DNA of 41,175 nt from Verrucomicrobiaceae bacterium (GTDB lineage Bacteria; Verrucomicrobiota; Verrucomicrobiia; Verrucomicrobiales; Verrucomicrobiaceae): contig JAGKWZ010000018.1 in the NCBI GenBank assembly GCA_021151605.1, positions 1-41,175 of the forward strand, given 5' to 3'. The notes below the pieces were generated by a model. That model saw only the letters and a program-made list of their open reading frames with translations. It ran no database searches and was not told the origin of the DNA. Shown here one piece after another: positions 33,269-41,175 of this stretch. The stretch's first letter is position 1. Every line of letters begins with the position of its first letter. Position numbers and translations under genes: made by a program.

Positions 33269-36200
33269 TCAAAGCCCCTTCAAATACGCCACGATGTCCG
33301 CGATGCCCTGAGGCGTGAGACCGAGCATGCTGGGCTCATACATGAGGGAGGTTTTCAGCTTGTTGCGGGTGGCGATGCGGCTCTGCGGGATGGTCTGGAC
33401 GACGCCACCCATGCATTTGATGATGAAGGGATCGCTGTCGGAGAGGACCATGCCGGTGATGACGAGGCCGTCGGTGGTTTTGATCTCGCTGCCTTCAAAG
33501 CCGTGCGAAATCGTGTGGCTGGGCTGGGCGATGGCCTGGATGAGGATGTCGTTGGTCTGCTGCTTGCCGTAGGTGGTGAGATCGGGGCCGAAGTCCACGC
33601 CGGCGGTGCCGATGCGGTGGCAGGTGTAGCAGGTGGCGATGGCGGTGGCTCCGCGTTTGGCATCGCCCTTCAAGGCGGCGATCTGCGCGAGGTCGAGCTT
33701 CGGCGCATTGGCGGGAGGCGGCGGCATGGGTGAGGCGACGAGCTTCACTTTGTCGGGATCATAAATGCCGAGGGCCTTCATGCTGCCGTCGATGTCGTAG
33801 GCCTTCCAATCGTTCCCTTTGCGATTCATCAGCCACCACTTGGCGAGATCCTGCATGGGGAAGCCCTTGGTGTGGGCGAGTTCGAGCATGGCACCAGCGG
33901 CTTCGCGTCCTGGAGCAAAGGCGATGGCGGTGAGCATGAGCTTGCGCTGATCGGGCGTGAACTTGTCATTGAGCGCACGGGCTTTGAAAGCACTCACGGC
34001 TTCAGCGGGATGCAAACGCCAGGCGATCTGGGCAAAGGCGTCGCTCCAGGTATCGCTACCGCCTTTCGCCAGTGGTTCGAAGGTCTTCCAACCTTTGACG
34101 TGGCCTGTGGTGAGAGCGCTGAAGAGTTCGCTCTCCTTGCCTTTGCTGCCGATGCCTAGGGCTTCGAGATAGGCCCGATCCTTGCCGTCAAAGGAATGGG
34201 CAAGTTGCACGAGAATGGGCCCGCACTCACTTGCGGGCATGTCGCGCACGGTCAGTGCCACTTCGCGACGCACGGCAGCATCCGAATCGGCAGCCATCTT
34301 TATCGCCATCATCAGCACATCGTGATTCGCACGACGCAGCGCACGATAAGCGACGAGTCGCTGCGTAGCATCCTTGGATTCCAACCACGGCTTCACCGCT
34401 GCGATGCCTTCATTACCCATCTGCGCGAGCAACCACGCGGCACGAGCGGCGATGAAGGAATCCTTGTCGGCAAGCAACTCAGCCACCTCAGGCACCGCTT
34501 TGGCACCGGCAGCTTTCAAGCGGGTGAAGCCGCTGTTGCGCACGTTGTTCGCGGGGCTCTTTAAGGCCGCAATCTGGCCTTCGACGGTGTTCAGATCGAG
34601 TTTGGGCACCACGCTCTTGAAACCCTTCGGCGCGATGCGGTAGATGGCTCCGGTGTAGCCTTCGTCACGCGTGCCGTGACCACCGACACCGGGGTCAAAC
34701 CAATCGGCCACATACAAAGCGCCATCGGGCCCGACGCAGACATCGCTGGGGCGGAACTTCGTCTTCAGTTCGCCGATTGGGCGTCCGCCGAGGAAGTCGC
34801 TGCCAGCCCATTCCTTCTCTTTGTTGGAGGTGAGGAAGTCCATGCGCTCCAGCTTGAAGCCCGCACCATCAGCTTTCGGCAGATAGCCGAAGACGACGTT
34901 CTTACCCGCCTCGCAGGCGAGCAGTAGGCCGCGCCATTTTTCACCGAGTGCCCCATTTTCATAGAAGGCCACGCCGGTGGGCGATCCACCGCCATAGACA
35001 TCGCCCGCGGGCATCGTGCCGGGGTCTTCCTGACGCCATTCCGCGGTCGGTGTGTCCTGACCGGGCCGCTTGTCCGCACCCCAACTGCGTTTGCCATCGG
35101 CGCTGGCGAATCCGGCATTGCCGCCCTCCAGCACATGGCTCACGCGGCAGGCAGGCGGGTCGTCATTGTCGCTCTGGAAAAGATCGCCGTTGCTGGTGAG
35201 TGCCTGCTCGTAGCTGTTGCGGTAGTTGTGCCCGATGATGTTCACGTTCGTGCCATCGGGATTCATGCGCACGCTGAAGCCACCGATCCAGACATGGCCG
35301 TCGTCGCTCTTCATGCCCGCGATGTTTTGCAGCATGTAAGGGCTGCCCATGCGGAAGGTTTTGCCGCTGCGATCCGTGAACTCAGCACCGGTATTGCCTT
35401 GATTGAAATACCACTGCCCGTCCGGTCCAGCGATGAGACTGTGCAGGCTGTGATCATGCTGGCGACCATTGAAGCCGGTGAGCAACACCTCGCGCTTGTC
35501 GGGAATGCGGTCGCCATTCGTATCGGTGTAAACGAGCAGGTCCGGCGGCTGCGACACGACGACCTTGTCATCGAGCACCGCCACACCGAGCGGTGCGGCG
35601 AGACCCTTTTCCTGCACGAACACGCTGCTCTTGTCCGCTTTGCCATCGTGATCGGTGTCTTCGAGGATCACGATGCGATCACCCTCCGCCCGGCGATTGC
35701 CTTTGCCGCGATAGTTCACGCCTTCCGCGACATACAGCCGACCCTGCGCATCGAAGTCGATGTTCGTCGGGTTGTAGAGCATCGGCGAGGCAGCCCACAC
35801 GGTGACTTCCAGGCCTTCCGGCACGTTGAACAACTCCGCAGGCACCAGCGGCGGCCCGGCATTCAGATCCCCCTGCTGCAGCTTCGAAGGTAGCGCGGTA
35901 TAAATGTGAAAGCGCATCGCCGCATCGCTCGGTTTGCCGGCGCGGACCATGCCGCCGTCATCGATCGCCACCTTCGCGGTGAAGCGCTCCACGCCAGCGG
36001 GCAGATCATACGCAATGGTCGATGACGCGTGCGTGCCGATGCCATTCGCATACACCTGACCCTCCACCTGGATCGGACCACCCGCATTGTTTTTGCCGAT
36101 CTGCGTGCGGCCATAACCACGCTCCTCGCCCTTCCATTTCAAGGTGGTGAGGTCGATGCTCTTGCCATCCGCCAGAATGAGTCGCGGCTCGATCCACGAG

Positions 36201-37270
36201 GCCCAATCGCAGGAGATGCTGCCCTGATCCGAAGCGACGAGATACAGCTCCTTCGCGTTCTTGATCGCCACGTCGATGTCGATGAGGCGCGGCTTCGGAT
36301 TCTTCGCCGTCATGAGCGGCGTCTCAAAAACCGGCTTCGCATTGCCCACCGGCATCGCACCCGCACCGCGAGCCTCGGCCATCATCGCATCCAGCTCCGC
36401 CTGCGTCGGTGTTTTCGAGGCGATGCCGCCCGCTGGAATCTCCAAACCGCTCACCCACGCCACGCCATTCAGCATCGTCGTGCGGAAGCTGTCGTTCGTC
36501 ATGTTCGCGAAGAAGTGAAAGCCGGTGAAGCCGAAGCCGCGACCGCCCTTCGGGCGATCAAAAGCCCACGCGAGATGCTGCGGCTTGCCCGCCTTCACAT
36601 CCGCGAATGCATCCGGGTTTCCACCGTGCGGACTCGGCTTATCGCCCTCTTTGAACTTCACCGTGTTCAGCGGAGCGATGGCGCTGAGCACTGGCGTCAC
36701 GCCCTTCATCTCCGGCACGAAGCGCATGTGGTAATACCATTCGTCCTTCGCGGAAAAGGCCTTCACGCCATTCGCCACCGGATGCTTGCCTGGCAGCACG
36801 CTCGCGTCCCACGTCGGGTTCACGGAATAGAATGTCTCGAAGAAGCCGCCCATCCAGTCGAGGTAGTTTTTGCCCTGCGAACCGATCCTGGCCTCCACGC
36901 CATAATGAATCGCCGCAAAGCCCGCGCCGCGATCACAAGCCGCCTTGATGTTCGCATCGTCCGCCGCCTTGCCGCCGTGATTCAGCAGCACGATGATCGC
37001 ATCCGCCTTCGTCAGATTCTTCGGCCAATTGTTCTCTGGATAGACCACCGCAAAGGCCTGCGGATAGGTTTCATTGATGCGCCGCGCCAGATACGAAGCC
37101 CCCGCGAAGAACTCATGCTGCCCACCACCGCCATGCGTGCCCTTTGCGGCGATGAACACCAGCCTCTTCGTGCCCGCCGGTGCGTTGTTTTGGCCGGTGT
37201 AGTCGAAAATGTCACGCGGCTGGGCGAAAGCGGCTGTGGTGAGGAGTAGAAGCGTGAGGAGGTGTTTCAT
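33269..37270 (-). CDS. ThuA + NPCBM + PVC-type heme-binding secreted protein (1333 aa)
   Basis: From ATG 37268-37270 (signal peptide MKHLLTLLLLTTAAFAQ) the protein has, in order: a ThuA-like domain (about 20-270, 'AAIHYGVEARIG'); an NPCBM-type galactose-binding-like domain (about 345-470, 'YANGIGTHASSTIAYDL'); a PVC-type beta-propeller dehydrogenase domain (about 480-890, 'YVAEGVNYRGKGN', 'DVCVGPDGALYVADWFDPGV'); HEAT-like repeats (about 900-1150); and a c-type heme site C1214-Y-T-C1217-H1218. This architecture is typical of Planctomycetes/Verrucomicrobia, and the protein probably oxidises carbohydrate-like substrates outside the cytoplasm. A longer start at 37441 runs through hairpins into the next gene and was rejected. 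Confidence 0.9.
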   Translation of the reverse strand: MKHLLTLLLLTTAAFAQPRDIFDYTGQNNAPAGTKRLVFIAAKGTHGGGGQHEFFAGASYLARRINETYPQAFAVVYPENNWPKNLTKADAIIVLLNHGGKAADDANIKAACDRGAGFAAIHYGVEARIGSQGKNYLDWMGGFFETFYSVNPTWDASVLPGKHPVANGVKAFSAKDEWYYHMRFVPEMKGVTPVLSAIAPLNTVKFKEGDKPSPHGGNPDAFADVKAGKPQHLAWAFDRPKGGRGFGFTGFHFFANMTNDSFRTTMLNGVAWVSGLEIPAGGIASKTPTQAELDAMMAEARGAGAMPVGNAKPVFETPLMTAKNPKPRLIDIDVAIKNAKELYLVASDQGSISCDWASWIEPRLILADGKSIDLTTLKWKGEERGYGRTQIGKNNAGGPIQVEGQVYANGIGTHASSTIAYDLPAGVERFTAKVAIDDGGMVRAGKPSDAAMRFHIYTALPSKLQQGDLNAGPPLVPAELFNVPEGLEVTVWAASPMLYNPTNIDFDAQGRLYVAEGVNYRGKGNRRAEGDRIVILEDTDHDGKADKSSVFVQEKGLAAPLGVAVLDDKVVVSQPPDLLVYTDTNGDRIPDKREVLLTGFNGRQHDHSLHSLIAGPDGQWYFNQGNTGAEFTDRSGKTFRMGSPYMLQNIAGMKSDDGHVWIGGFSVRMNPDGTNVNIIGHNYRNSYEQALTSNGDLFQSDNDDPPACRVSHVLEGGNAGFASADGKRSWGADKRPGQDTPTAEWRQEDPGTMPAGDVYGGGSPTGVAFYENGALGEKWRGLLLACEAGKNVVFGYLPKADGAGFKLERMDFLTSNKEKEWAGSDFLGGRPIGELKTKFRPSDVCVGPDGALYVADWFDPGVGGHGTRDEGYTGAIYRIAPKGFKSVVPKLDLNTVEGQIAALKSPANNVRNSGFTRLKAAGAKAVPEVAELLADKDSFIAARAAWLLAQMGNEGIAAVKPWLESKDATQRLVAYRALRRANHDVLMMAIKMAADSDAAVRREVALTVRDMPASECGPILVQLAHSFDGKDRAYLEALGIGSKGKESELFSALTTGHVKGWKTFEPLAKGGSDTWSDAFAQIAWRLHPAEAVSAFKARALNDKFTPDQRKLMLTAIAFAPGREAAGAMLELAHTKGFPMQDLAKWWLMNRKGNDWKAYDIDGSMKALGIYDPDKVKLVASPMPPPPANAPKLDLAQIAALKGDAKRGATAIATCYTCHRIGTAGVDFGPDLTTYGKQQTNDILIQAIAQPSHTISHGFEGSEIKTTDGLVITGMVLSDSDPFIIKCMGGVVQTIPQSRIATRNKLKTSLMYEPSMLGLTPQGIADIVAYLKGL

Positions 37271-37279
37271 AAAAGGAGT

Positions 37280-37353
37280 CCGCGAGTCTCCTCGCGGATA
37301 TTTGGGGATGGTATAAGGCATCAAGACGAATTCTTCGCGAGCGGACTCGCGAA
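37280..37353. repeat. Pair of intergenic palindromes (GCGAG-type hairpins)
   Basis: The 83-base gap between the SMP-30 lipoprotein and the ThuA-PVC gene holds two perfect hairpins: CCGCGAG-TCTC-CTCGCGG (37280-37297) and TTCGCGAG-CGGA-CTCGCGAA (37334-37353). Both share the CGCGAG core. The second begins immediately after the SMP-30 stop. They look like a REP-like or attenuator element rather than a classic terminator (no T-run). Confidence 0.7.
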
Positions 37354-38319
37354 CTACTTTAGCGGCACGCTCCAGAGATGTCCGCCGGAGGTGATGAAGA
37401 GCGTTTTTCCATCGGCGCCGCCAAAGGCGCAATTGCAGCACTCATCTGGCGACGTCGGGATGAAGTCGATCAAGCGTCCCGAAGACGAAAGGATGTAGCA
37501 GCCCGCCTTGAACCGCGTCGACTCAAACTCCGTGGCCTTGTTCGTCCCAGCGGCGACGTAAATGCGTCCCTGCGCATCCATCTTCATCCCATCCGGCCCG
37601 CGGCCATCTTTCCAATCAAAGAGCACCTTCCGAGTTCCAGCCTTCACATCGCCCTTCGCGTTCAATTCATAGCGAATCAGCTTCCGCGAGCCGCCATGCG
37701 TGTTGTTATTGTTGTCCGCGATGTAGAGAAAGCGGTCGTCAGGGCTAATGAAGATGCCGTTGGGCCGCTCCGCGCCGTCGCAGTGGATGCGGGTGACTTT
37801 GCCGGGCGAATCGATGAGATAAACGCCTTCGACTGGAACATCCCCCGAGAGATAGCCTCTGATGCAGCCTGCCCCAGGCTCAATGATCTCCATCCCTTCG
37901 CGTGATCCATAGCGCGGGTCGGTGAAGTAAATCCGCCCCTTCGAGTCCATGCAGAGGTCATTCGGCGTGTTGAAGCGCTTTCCGCGAAATCGCTCCGCCA
38001 GCACGGTGATGGAACCGTCCTTCTCCGTTCTCGTCACACGACGCAAACCGGACTCGCAGGCCACGAGACGACCTTCGTGGTCAAAAAGTAAACCGTTTGA
38101 CGCGTTGTGGCGGAAGACGGTCGTTTTACCATCTGGCCCAAGGCGATTGATGTGCTTCCCATCGGTGAAGTAGAGCGAGCCATTCTTCCAAGCCGGGCCT
38201 TCACCCGCGCCAATGTGCCCATGATCTTTTGACACTGCCCGCGACACAACGGGCGAACGCTGGGAAGAGCAGGAGACGAGGAGAACCAACGAGCAGACGT
38301 AAAGCAATTTGGAGATCAT
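37354..38319 (-). CDS. SMP-30/gluconolactonase-like lipoprotein
   Basis: The 321-residue protein has a lipobox (LLVSC, Cys17) and then an SMP-30/LRE-type beta-propeller: 'GEGPAWKNGSLYFTD', 'ASNGLLFDHEGRLVACE', 'FNTPNDLCMDSKGRIYFTDP', 'ERPNGIFISPDDRFLYIADN', 'GPDGMKMDAQGRIYVA'. The conserved Glu, Asn and Asp residues of the metal site are present (E in GEGPAW, N in NTPND/RPNG, D in GPDG). Family members hydrolyse lactones such as gluconolactone. It is placed just upstream of the ThuA-PVC gene on the same strand, which may supply the lactone, but that link is inferred. Confidence 0.92.
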   Translation of the reverse strand: MISKLLYVCSLVLLVSCSSQRSPVVSRAVSKDHGHIGAGEGPAWKNGSLYFTDGKHINRLGPDGKTTVFRHNASNGLLFDHEGRLVACESGLRRVTRTEKDGSITVLAERFRGKRFNTPNDLCMDSKGRIYFTDPRYGSREGMEIIEPGAGCIRGYLSGDVPVEGVYLIDSPGKVTRIHCDGAERPNGIFISPDDRFLYIADNNNNTHGGSRKLIRYELNAKGDVKAGTRKVLFDWKDGRGPDGMKMDAQGRIYVAAGTNKATEFESTRFKAGCYILSSSGRLIDFIPTSPDECCNCAFGGADGKTLFITSGGHLWSVPLK

Positions 38320-38419
38320 GAGAAGGTGGCATTACTTCAAAAAAGGACGTGGATACAAGGAACATCATCCAACAAGCCGATGAACGATCATGACCTGAAC
38401 CCGGGTCATTCGGCTTACC

Positions 38420-39178
38420 TCAACGAACCTTCCAGATCTTCACGTCGTCGATCCAGACGGTGTTGTTCACCAGGAAGCTGAACCAGCGCTTCATCGGATG
38501 CGCGAAGCCTTCGGAGCGATGTTTGACGATCAATTTTCCGTCGATGCTGAGGCGCATTTCATCGCCTTCGGTGACGAGCACGAGCTCATGCCACTTGGTG
38601 TCGGCTTTATAGGGCACGCTGATGTTTTTCGTCTGCAGCAGCGCTTCCAGATCAGCAGGGATCTTCTCCTTCTTTGCCACCGCATCGTCACGGCGTTTGC
38701 GATTCTCCAGATTCATGATGCCGGTCTTTTGGTCCGTCAGTGTGATGCTGCTTTGCGAAAGAATGCCGTAGCAGAGATGCCCGGCATGGACGCCCTTCGT
38801 TGTTTCACGATCCACGTAACCAAGTTGCAGCGTCTCCGCCTTGTTGATGCCTGGAAAACGAAACCGAATCACCGCGCCACCATCGGCAAAGCCTGCCTCG
38901 TGATGGATGTGCGCTGCGTGTTTCGCTTCAACGGAAGCACTGGCGATCTTGAGGATGCCTTCATCCAAATCCGCCATCTTGATGTGCGGCACACGATCTG
39001 CCGTCGCGCTGTTCCAGCTATTGCCGATGGCCTTGGCGAGGTTGCCATCTTCCTCGCGCTCGAAGGCATCATGGAAGATCAGCGTGCCTTTTTCTCGAAG
39101 CCAGGTGGCGTCGTCTTGGGCGGAGGCCAGCGTCAATGAGACGGAGAGAATGTGGAGAGCGAGAATGGAGATTTTCAC
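38420..39178 (-). CDS. Secreted DUF1080/LamG-like protein
   Basis: With a GTG start at 39178 the protein begins with a clean signal peptide (VKISILALHILSVSLTLASA) and has about 252 residues. An ATG at 39232 would add 18 residues without obvious merit. The body has a concanavalin/LamG-like pattern with 'GTLIFHDAFEREEDG', 'GGAVIRFRFPG', 'DTKWHELVLVTEGDEMRLSI' and a final 'NNTVWIDDVKIWKVR'. Such 3-keto-disaccharide hydrolase-type (DUF1080) domains act on glycans, but no catalytic residue can be assigned. It precedes the SMP-30 lipoprotein by 100 bases on the same strand. Confidence 0.7.
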   Translation of the reverse strand: MKISILALHILSVSLTLASAQDDATWLREKGTLIFHDAFEREEDGNLAKAIGNSWNSATADRVPHIKMADLDEGILKIASASVEAKHAAHIHHEAGFADGGAVIRFRFPGINKAETLQLGYVDRETTKGVHAGHLCYGILSQSSITLTDQKTGIMNLENRKRRDDAVAKKEKIPADLEALLQTKNISVPYKADTKWHELVLVTEGDEMRLSIDGKLIVKHRSEGFAHPMKRWFSFLVNNTVWIDDVKIWKVR

Positions 39179-39238
39179 GTGGTAGCTGGGAGGTCTCTTC
39201 AGGGATGGAGCAACACAGGCTAGAAAGCCCATGCCATA

Positions 39239-40093
39239 TTACTTTGTCATCTCGATAAACTTGGCGGCAAAACGCTTCCCAATCTCGTTTTGCGCGGCAG
39301 TGTCAAAATGCACAGCATCGCCGATGTGCGTCTTCAGATCACGCGCATCCACGCAGGCGGTGTGTGGCACGGACTTCGGCAGGGCAAGCTGGATCTCATT
39401 CATTGCTTTCAGGTTCGTCAGCAGCGGTTCCGGCTTCATCTCTCCAATCGTGCAGCCGATGAAGGGCAGCTCCGGCAGCACCAAATCGGTCCGCAGCGCC
39501 TCGATCATCGCACGGAGACGCTCCGCATGCAGCGGCAGCTCCTGCGGGTTCGCGTTGGCCTCGCCTTGCAGCCAGATCACACCGCGAATGCGGGCCTTCA
39601 CCGGCGCGGTGGTTTGCAAAGCCAGCTTCGCCCGGCGGATCGCCTCCTCATACAGCTTCGCGCCTTTCTGCCAGAGCTTGATCGACGATCCACCGACCGC
39701 ACAAGGCACCAGCCCGATCACCGCCGTCTTGTCCTGTGCAGCGAGCACCTCGGCAAAGGCCAGCCCGGGGCCGACACCAGCATTGTCATGCCCTTGGAAC
39801 GTCTTCGCATCGCCCGTGAGATGCAGCGGATGCCGGGCGAGATACCACTGGTCATCCATCTTGTGCATCATGACGATGCGCGGGTCCTTCTTTGGCTCCT
39901 CCGGCATCACACCGCGCCCTTTCATGTTCGACTGTCCGCACAGCAGCCACAGATCGAGATGCGTCGCGCCCTCCGGCAGTTTCGTGATGTCCACACTCAC
40001 CAGCGGCGGCTTCGTTGGCGGCGGTGTGGCGGCCTTTTGAGCGTGGAGCGAAGAGCTGAGGGCGAAGAGACAGAGAAGGAAAACGCGGCGCAT
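39239..40093 (-). CDS. Secreted sialate O-acetylesterase-like SGNH hydrolase
   Basis: From the ATG near 40093 the protein has 284 residues with a signal peptide (MRRVFLLCLFALSSSLHA). It has block I 'LLCGQSNMKGRG' with the catalytic Ser (about S55), 'GVIWLQGEAN' and the terminal 'GDAVHFDTAAQNEIG' with the Asp-x2-His of SGNH hydrolases. This is the sialate O-acetylesterase family, which removes acetyl esters from sialic acid or other sugars; in this phylum it often works with polysaccharide-degrading genes. A much longer open frame extends upstream (to 40396) but has no natural sequence, so the ATG with the signal peptide is chosen. Confidence 0.88.
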   Translation of the reverse strand: MRRVFLLCLFALSSSLHAQKAATPPPTKPPLVSVDITKLPEGATHLDLWLLCGQSNMKGRGVMPEEPKKDPRIVMMHKMDDQWYLARHPLHLTGDAKTFQGHDNAGVGPGLAFAEVLAAQDKTAVIGLVPCAVGGSSIKLWQKGAKLYEEAIRRAKLALQTTAPVKARIRGVIWLQGEANANPQELPLHAERLRAMIEALRTDLVLPELPFIGCTIGEMKPEPLLTNLKAMNEIQLALPKSVPHTACVDARDLKTHIGDAVHFDTAAQNEIGKRFAAKFIEMTK

Positions 40094-40149
40094 GGTGCGT
40101 GAACGGGACGCGGGTGAGGATGTTGCACCTCGGAGGCTCGGAGGCTGTT

Positions 40150-40653
40150 TCAAGCCGACGGAACCGGGGTGATCATGACATCGAATGGCAGAGGCAAACC
40201 CGTGTCGGTGACCAAAACGTTGGCAGGGTGAATGTCCCAAACATCGAAGCCATCTTTGCGGACGGAGAGTGATTCTGCGTATCCAAGTCCACGCCAGGGC
40301 AGTATTTCGAAACCAGCTTCGATGAAAGCCTTCTCCAACTCTTCCAAGGTGGCCTTTCGTCCTTCCACATGCGGCTGCGTGGTGACGATGGACCAATCAT
40401 GCGCTTGAGGATTCCAAAGGCCGATCAGCTTCACGTTGTCGCCAAACAGCTCGTTCTGTCGAAGCATGCGCTCCAAGTAATCGAGCGGAAGGGCGTTGTG
40501 CAGCCACGGTTGGCCATCATTCCAACTCACCGTGTAACCTGCCATGTTGGGCTTGGTGTATTTCCACCAAAGTCCGCTTTCGGCTTCGTAACGCACATCG
40601 TGCTCGCGTCCGCCGTCCTTCGCCGGCGGCTGAAAATCGCATGGGAGGATCAA
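40150..40653 (-). CDS. Polyvalent-type kinase-like protein (start unclear)
   Basis: The frame ends at 40150 and has 167 residues from a TTG at 40653. Motifs fit the Ser/Thr/Tyr kinase-like domain found in polyvalent proteins: 'GLWWKYTKPNMAGYTVSW', 'YLERMLRQNELFGDNVKLIG', 'VTTQPHVEGRKAT' and the catalytic-like loop 'WDIHPANVLVTDTG' with 'PFDVMITPVPS'. The same frame stays open to about 40869 with natural sequence ('FERPEKEWAALREWAEARG' just upstream of 40653), so the real start is probably further upstream. No ATG, GTG or TTG is found there, so a frameshift, an ATT start or an error is possible. Confidence 0.72.
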   Translation of the reverse strand: MILPCDFQPPAKDGGREHDVRYEAESGLWWKYTKPNMAGYTVSWNDGQPWLHNALPLDYLERMLRQNELFGDNVKLIGLWNPQAHDWSIVTTQPHVEGRKATLEELEKAFIEAGFEILPWRGLGYAESLSVRKDGFDVWDIHPANVLVTDTGLPLPFDVMITPVPSA

Positions 40654-40901
40654 GCCACGGGCTTCGGCCCATTCGCGGAGAGCTGCCCATTCTTTTTCAG
40701 GTCGCTCGAAGTCGTCCGCCCCATCAACTGATCCATCTGCGAATAGGCACGCTCCGAGGTGACCCGCGGCATCTGAGAGCGAATCTGGCGGAGCTTGGCT
40801 GACAATTGTTGGAAGCTCATCTTTGATGGGGCAATGATCCTTGGTCGCGGGAGTCTGGCAAACAATTTCTCATGGCAGGCGGACCGACGAGATCCGCTCG
40901 C

Positions 40902-41175
40902 TCATGAATTCGTTGTGAGTTTCACATTCACGATCTTCCCCTCAAACTTCCCTTTCGCGGTGTAAGTGACCACGGGCACTTTGTTGTCGTGGCCGAGGCA
41001 GAAGTCTTCTTTGGGCTGCGAGCGGATGAGGCCGGGGCTGGTGGCGGTGATTGGCTCGTTTTGATCGAGCTGGAGGGTGAGCTGGCCTTTTTTGCTGAGG
41101 GTGGCGGAGATGCGGTGGGGGTGGTTGTCGGCGGGGTAATCGGTTTGGGCGGTGGTGAGGGTTTTGCCGTGGCGG
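40902..41175 (-). CDS. C-terminal end of a protein, possibly a sulfatase-like enzyme, cut by the window edge
   Basis: The minus-strand frame is open from the right edge to a TGA at 40902-40904, giving about 90 residues. They contain 'HPHRISATLSKKGQLTLQLD', 'ATSPGLIRSQPKEDFCLGHD' and the terminal 'TYTAKGKFEGKIVNVKLTTN'. This resembles C-terminal beta-sandwich ends of sulfatases and similar secreted enzymes in Planctomycetes/Verrucomicrobia; the family call is weak. It has no start here because it is cut off. Confidence 0.5.
   Translation of the reverse strand, partial: RHGKTLTTAQTDYPADNHPHRISATLSKKGQLTLQLDQNEPITATSPGLIRSQPKEDFCLGHDNKVPVVTYTAKGKFEGKIVNVKLTTNS

Noticed and set aside
37271..37441. 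Longer N-terminus of the ThuA-PVC protein
   Set aside because: The extension is translated from the two hairpins and the end of the SMP-30 gene; the signal peptide at 37270 is the better start.
40650..40865. A short minus-strand frame ending at 40650 (MSFQQLSAKL...) upstream of the kinase-like gene
   Set aside because: Its frame overlaps the natural upstream extension of the kinase-like gene, whose sequence fits the family better.

Overview
The window looks like a chromosomal segment of a Verrucomicrobium, probably from the Prosthecobacter/Verrucomicrobium side of the phylum. This is inferred from several traits read directly in the sequence: a very large secreted ThuA + NPCBM + PVC-type heme protein, a PEP-CTERM protein, an SMP-30 lipoprotein and a sialate O-acetylesterase side by side, a short RpoD-like sigma factor without region 1.1, many starts without a clear Shine-Dalgarno sequence, and fairly high GC with lower-GC patches. 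No rRNA, tRNA or CRISPR array was seen.

Left part (1-16.8 kb): the end of mnmG; a TPR lipoprotein facing it; a 42-bp tandem repeat array carrying an internal palindrome; an SseB-like protein and a divergent unknown protein; a PEP-CTERM protein; a pgsA-ridA-small membrane protein run; a TonB-like/metallo-beta-lactamase pair; a serine beta-lactamase-like hydrolase; a class A penicillin-binding protein; a small secreted protein; an AhbC/NirJ-type radical SAM enzyme; uvrB; and a LacI-type regulator.

Middle (16.7-22.5 kb): a complete seven-gene minus-strand operon of the conserved nitrilase cluster known as Nit1C. Its order is MSMEG_0572-like, nitrilase, MSMEG_0568-like radical SAM, MSMEG_0570-like small protein, MSMEG_0569-like flavoprotein, GNAT, AIR-synthase-like. 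It is preceded by a good sigma-54 (-24/-12) promoter candidate. In pseudomonads this cluster has been linked to cyanide assimilation. The gene order here (0570-0569 placed before GNAT/AIRS) and the probable RpoN control make it the most interesting functional system in the window.

Next (22.6-30.2 kb) come a DUF2007/zinc-ribbon protein, an isolated nuoD-nuoE pair, a type II pseudopilin, pyruvate phosphate dikinase and an RpoD-like sigma factor. The dikinase carries an in-frame histone-H1-like Lys/Ala/Pro tail that begins with its own ATG behind a leader-like A/C-rich stretch.

From 30.4 to 33.2 kb lies a graveyard of decayed mobile DNA: an IS630-family transposase, then an IS1182-family transposase, both full of frameshifts, and then a truncated BNR/sialidase-like gene. 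The right end (33.3-41.2 kb) is a minus-strand block of secreted carbohydrate-related proteins (ThuA-PVC heme protein, SMP-30 lipoprotein, DUF1080/LamG-like protein, sialate O-acetylesterase), a stand-alone polyvalent-type kinase-like protein whose start is unclear, and the end of another gene cut by the window edge.
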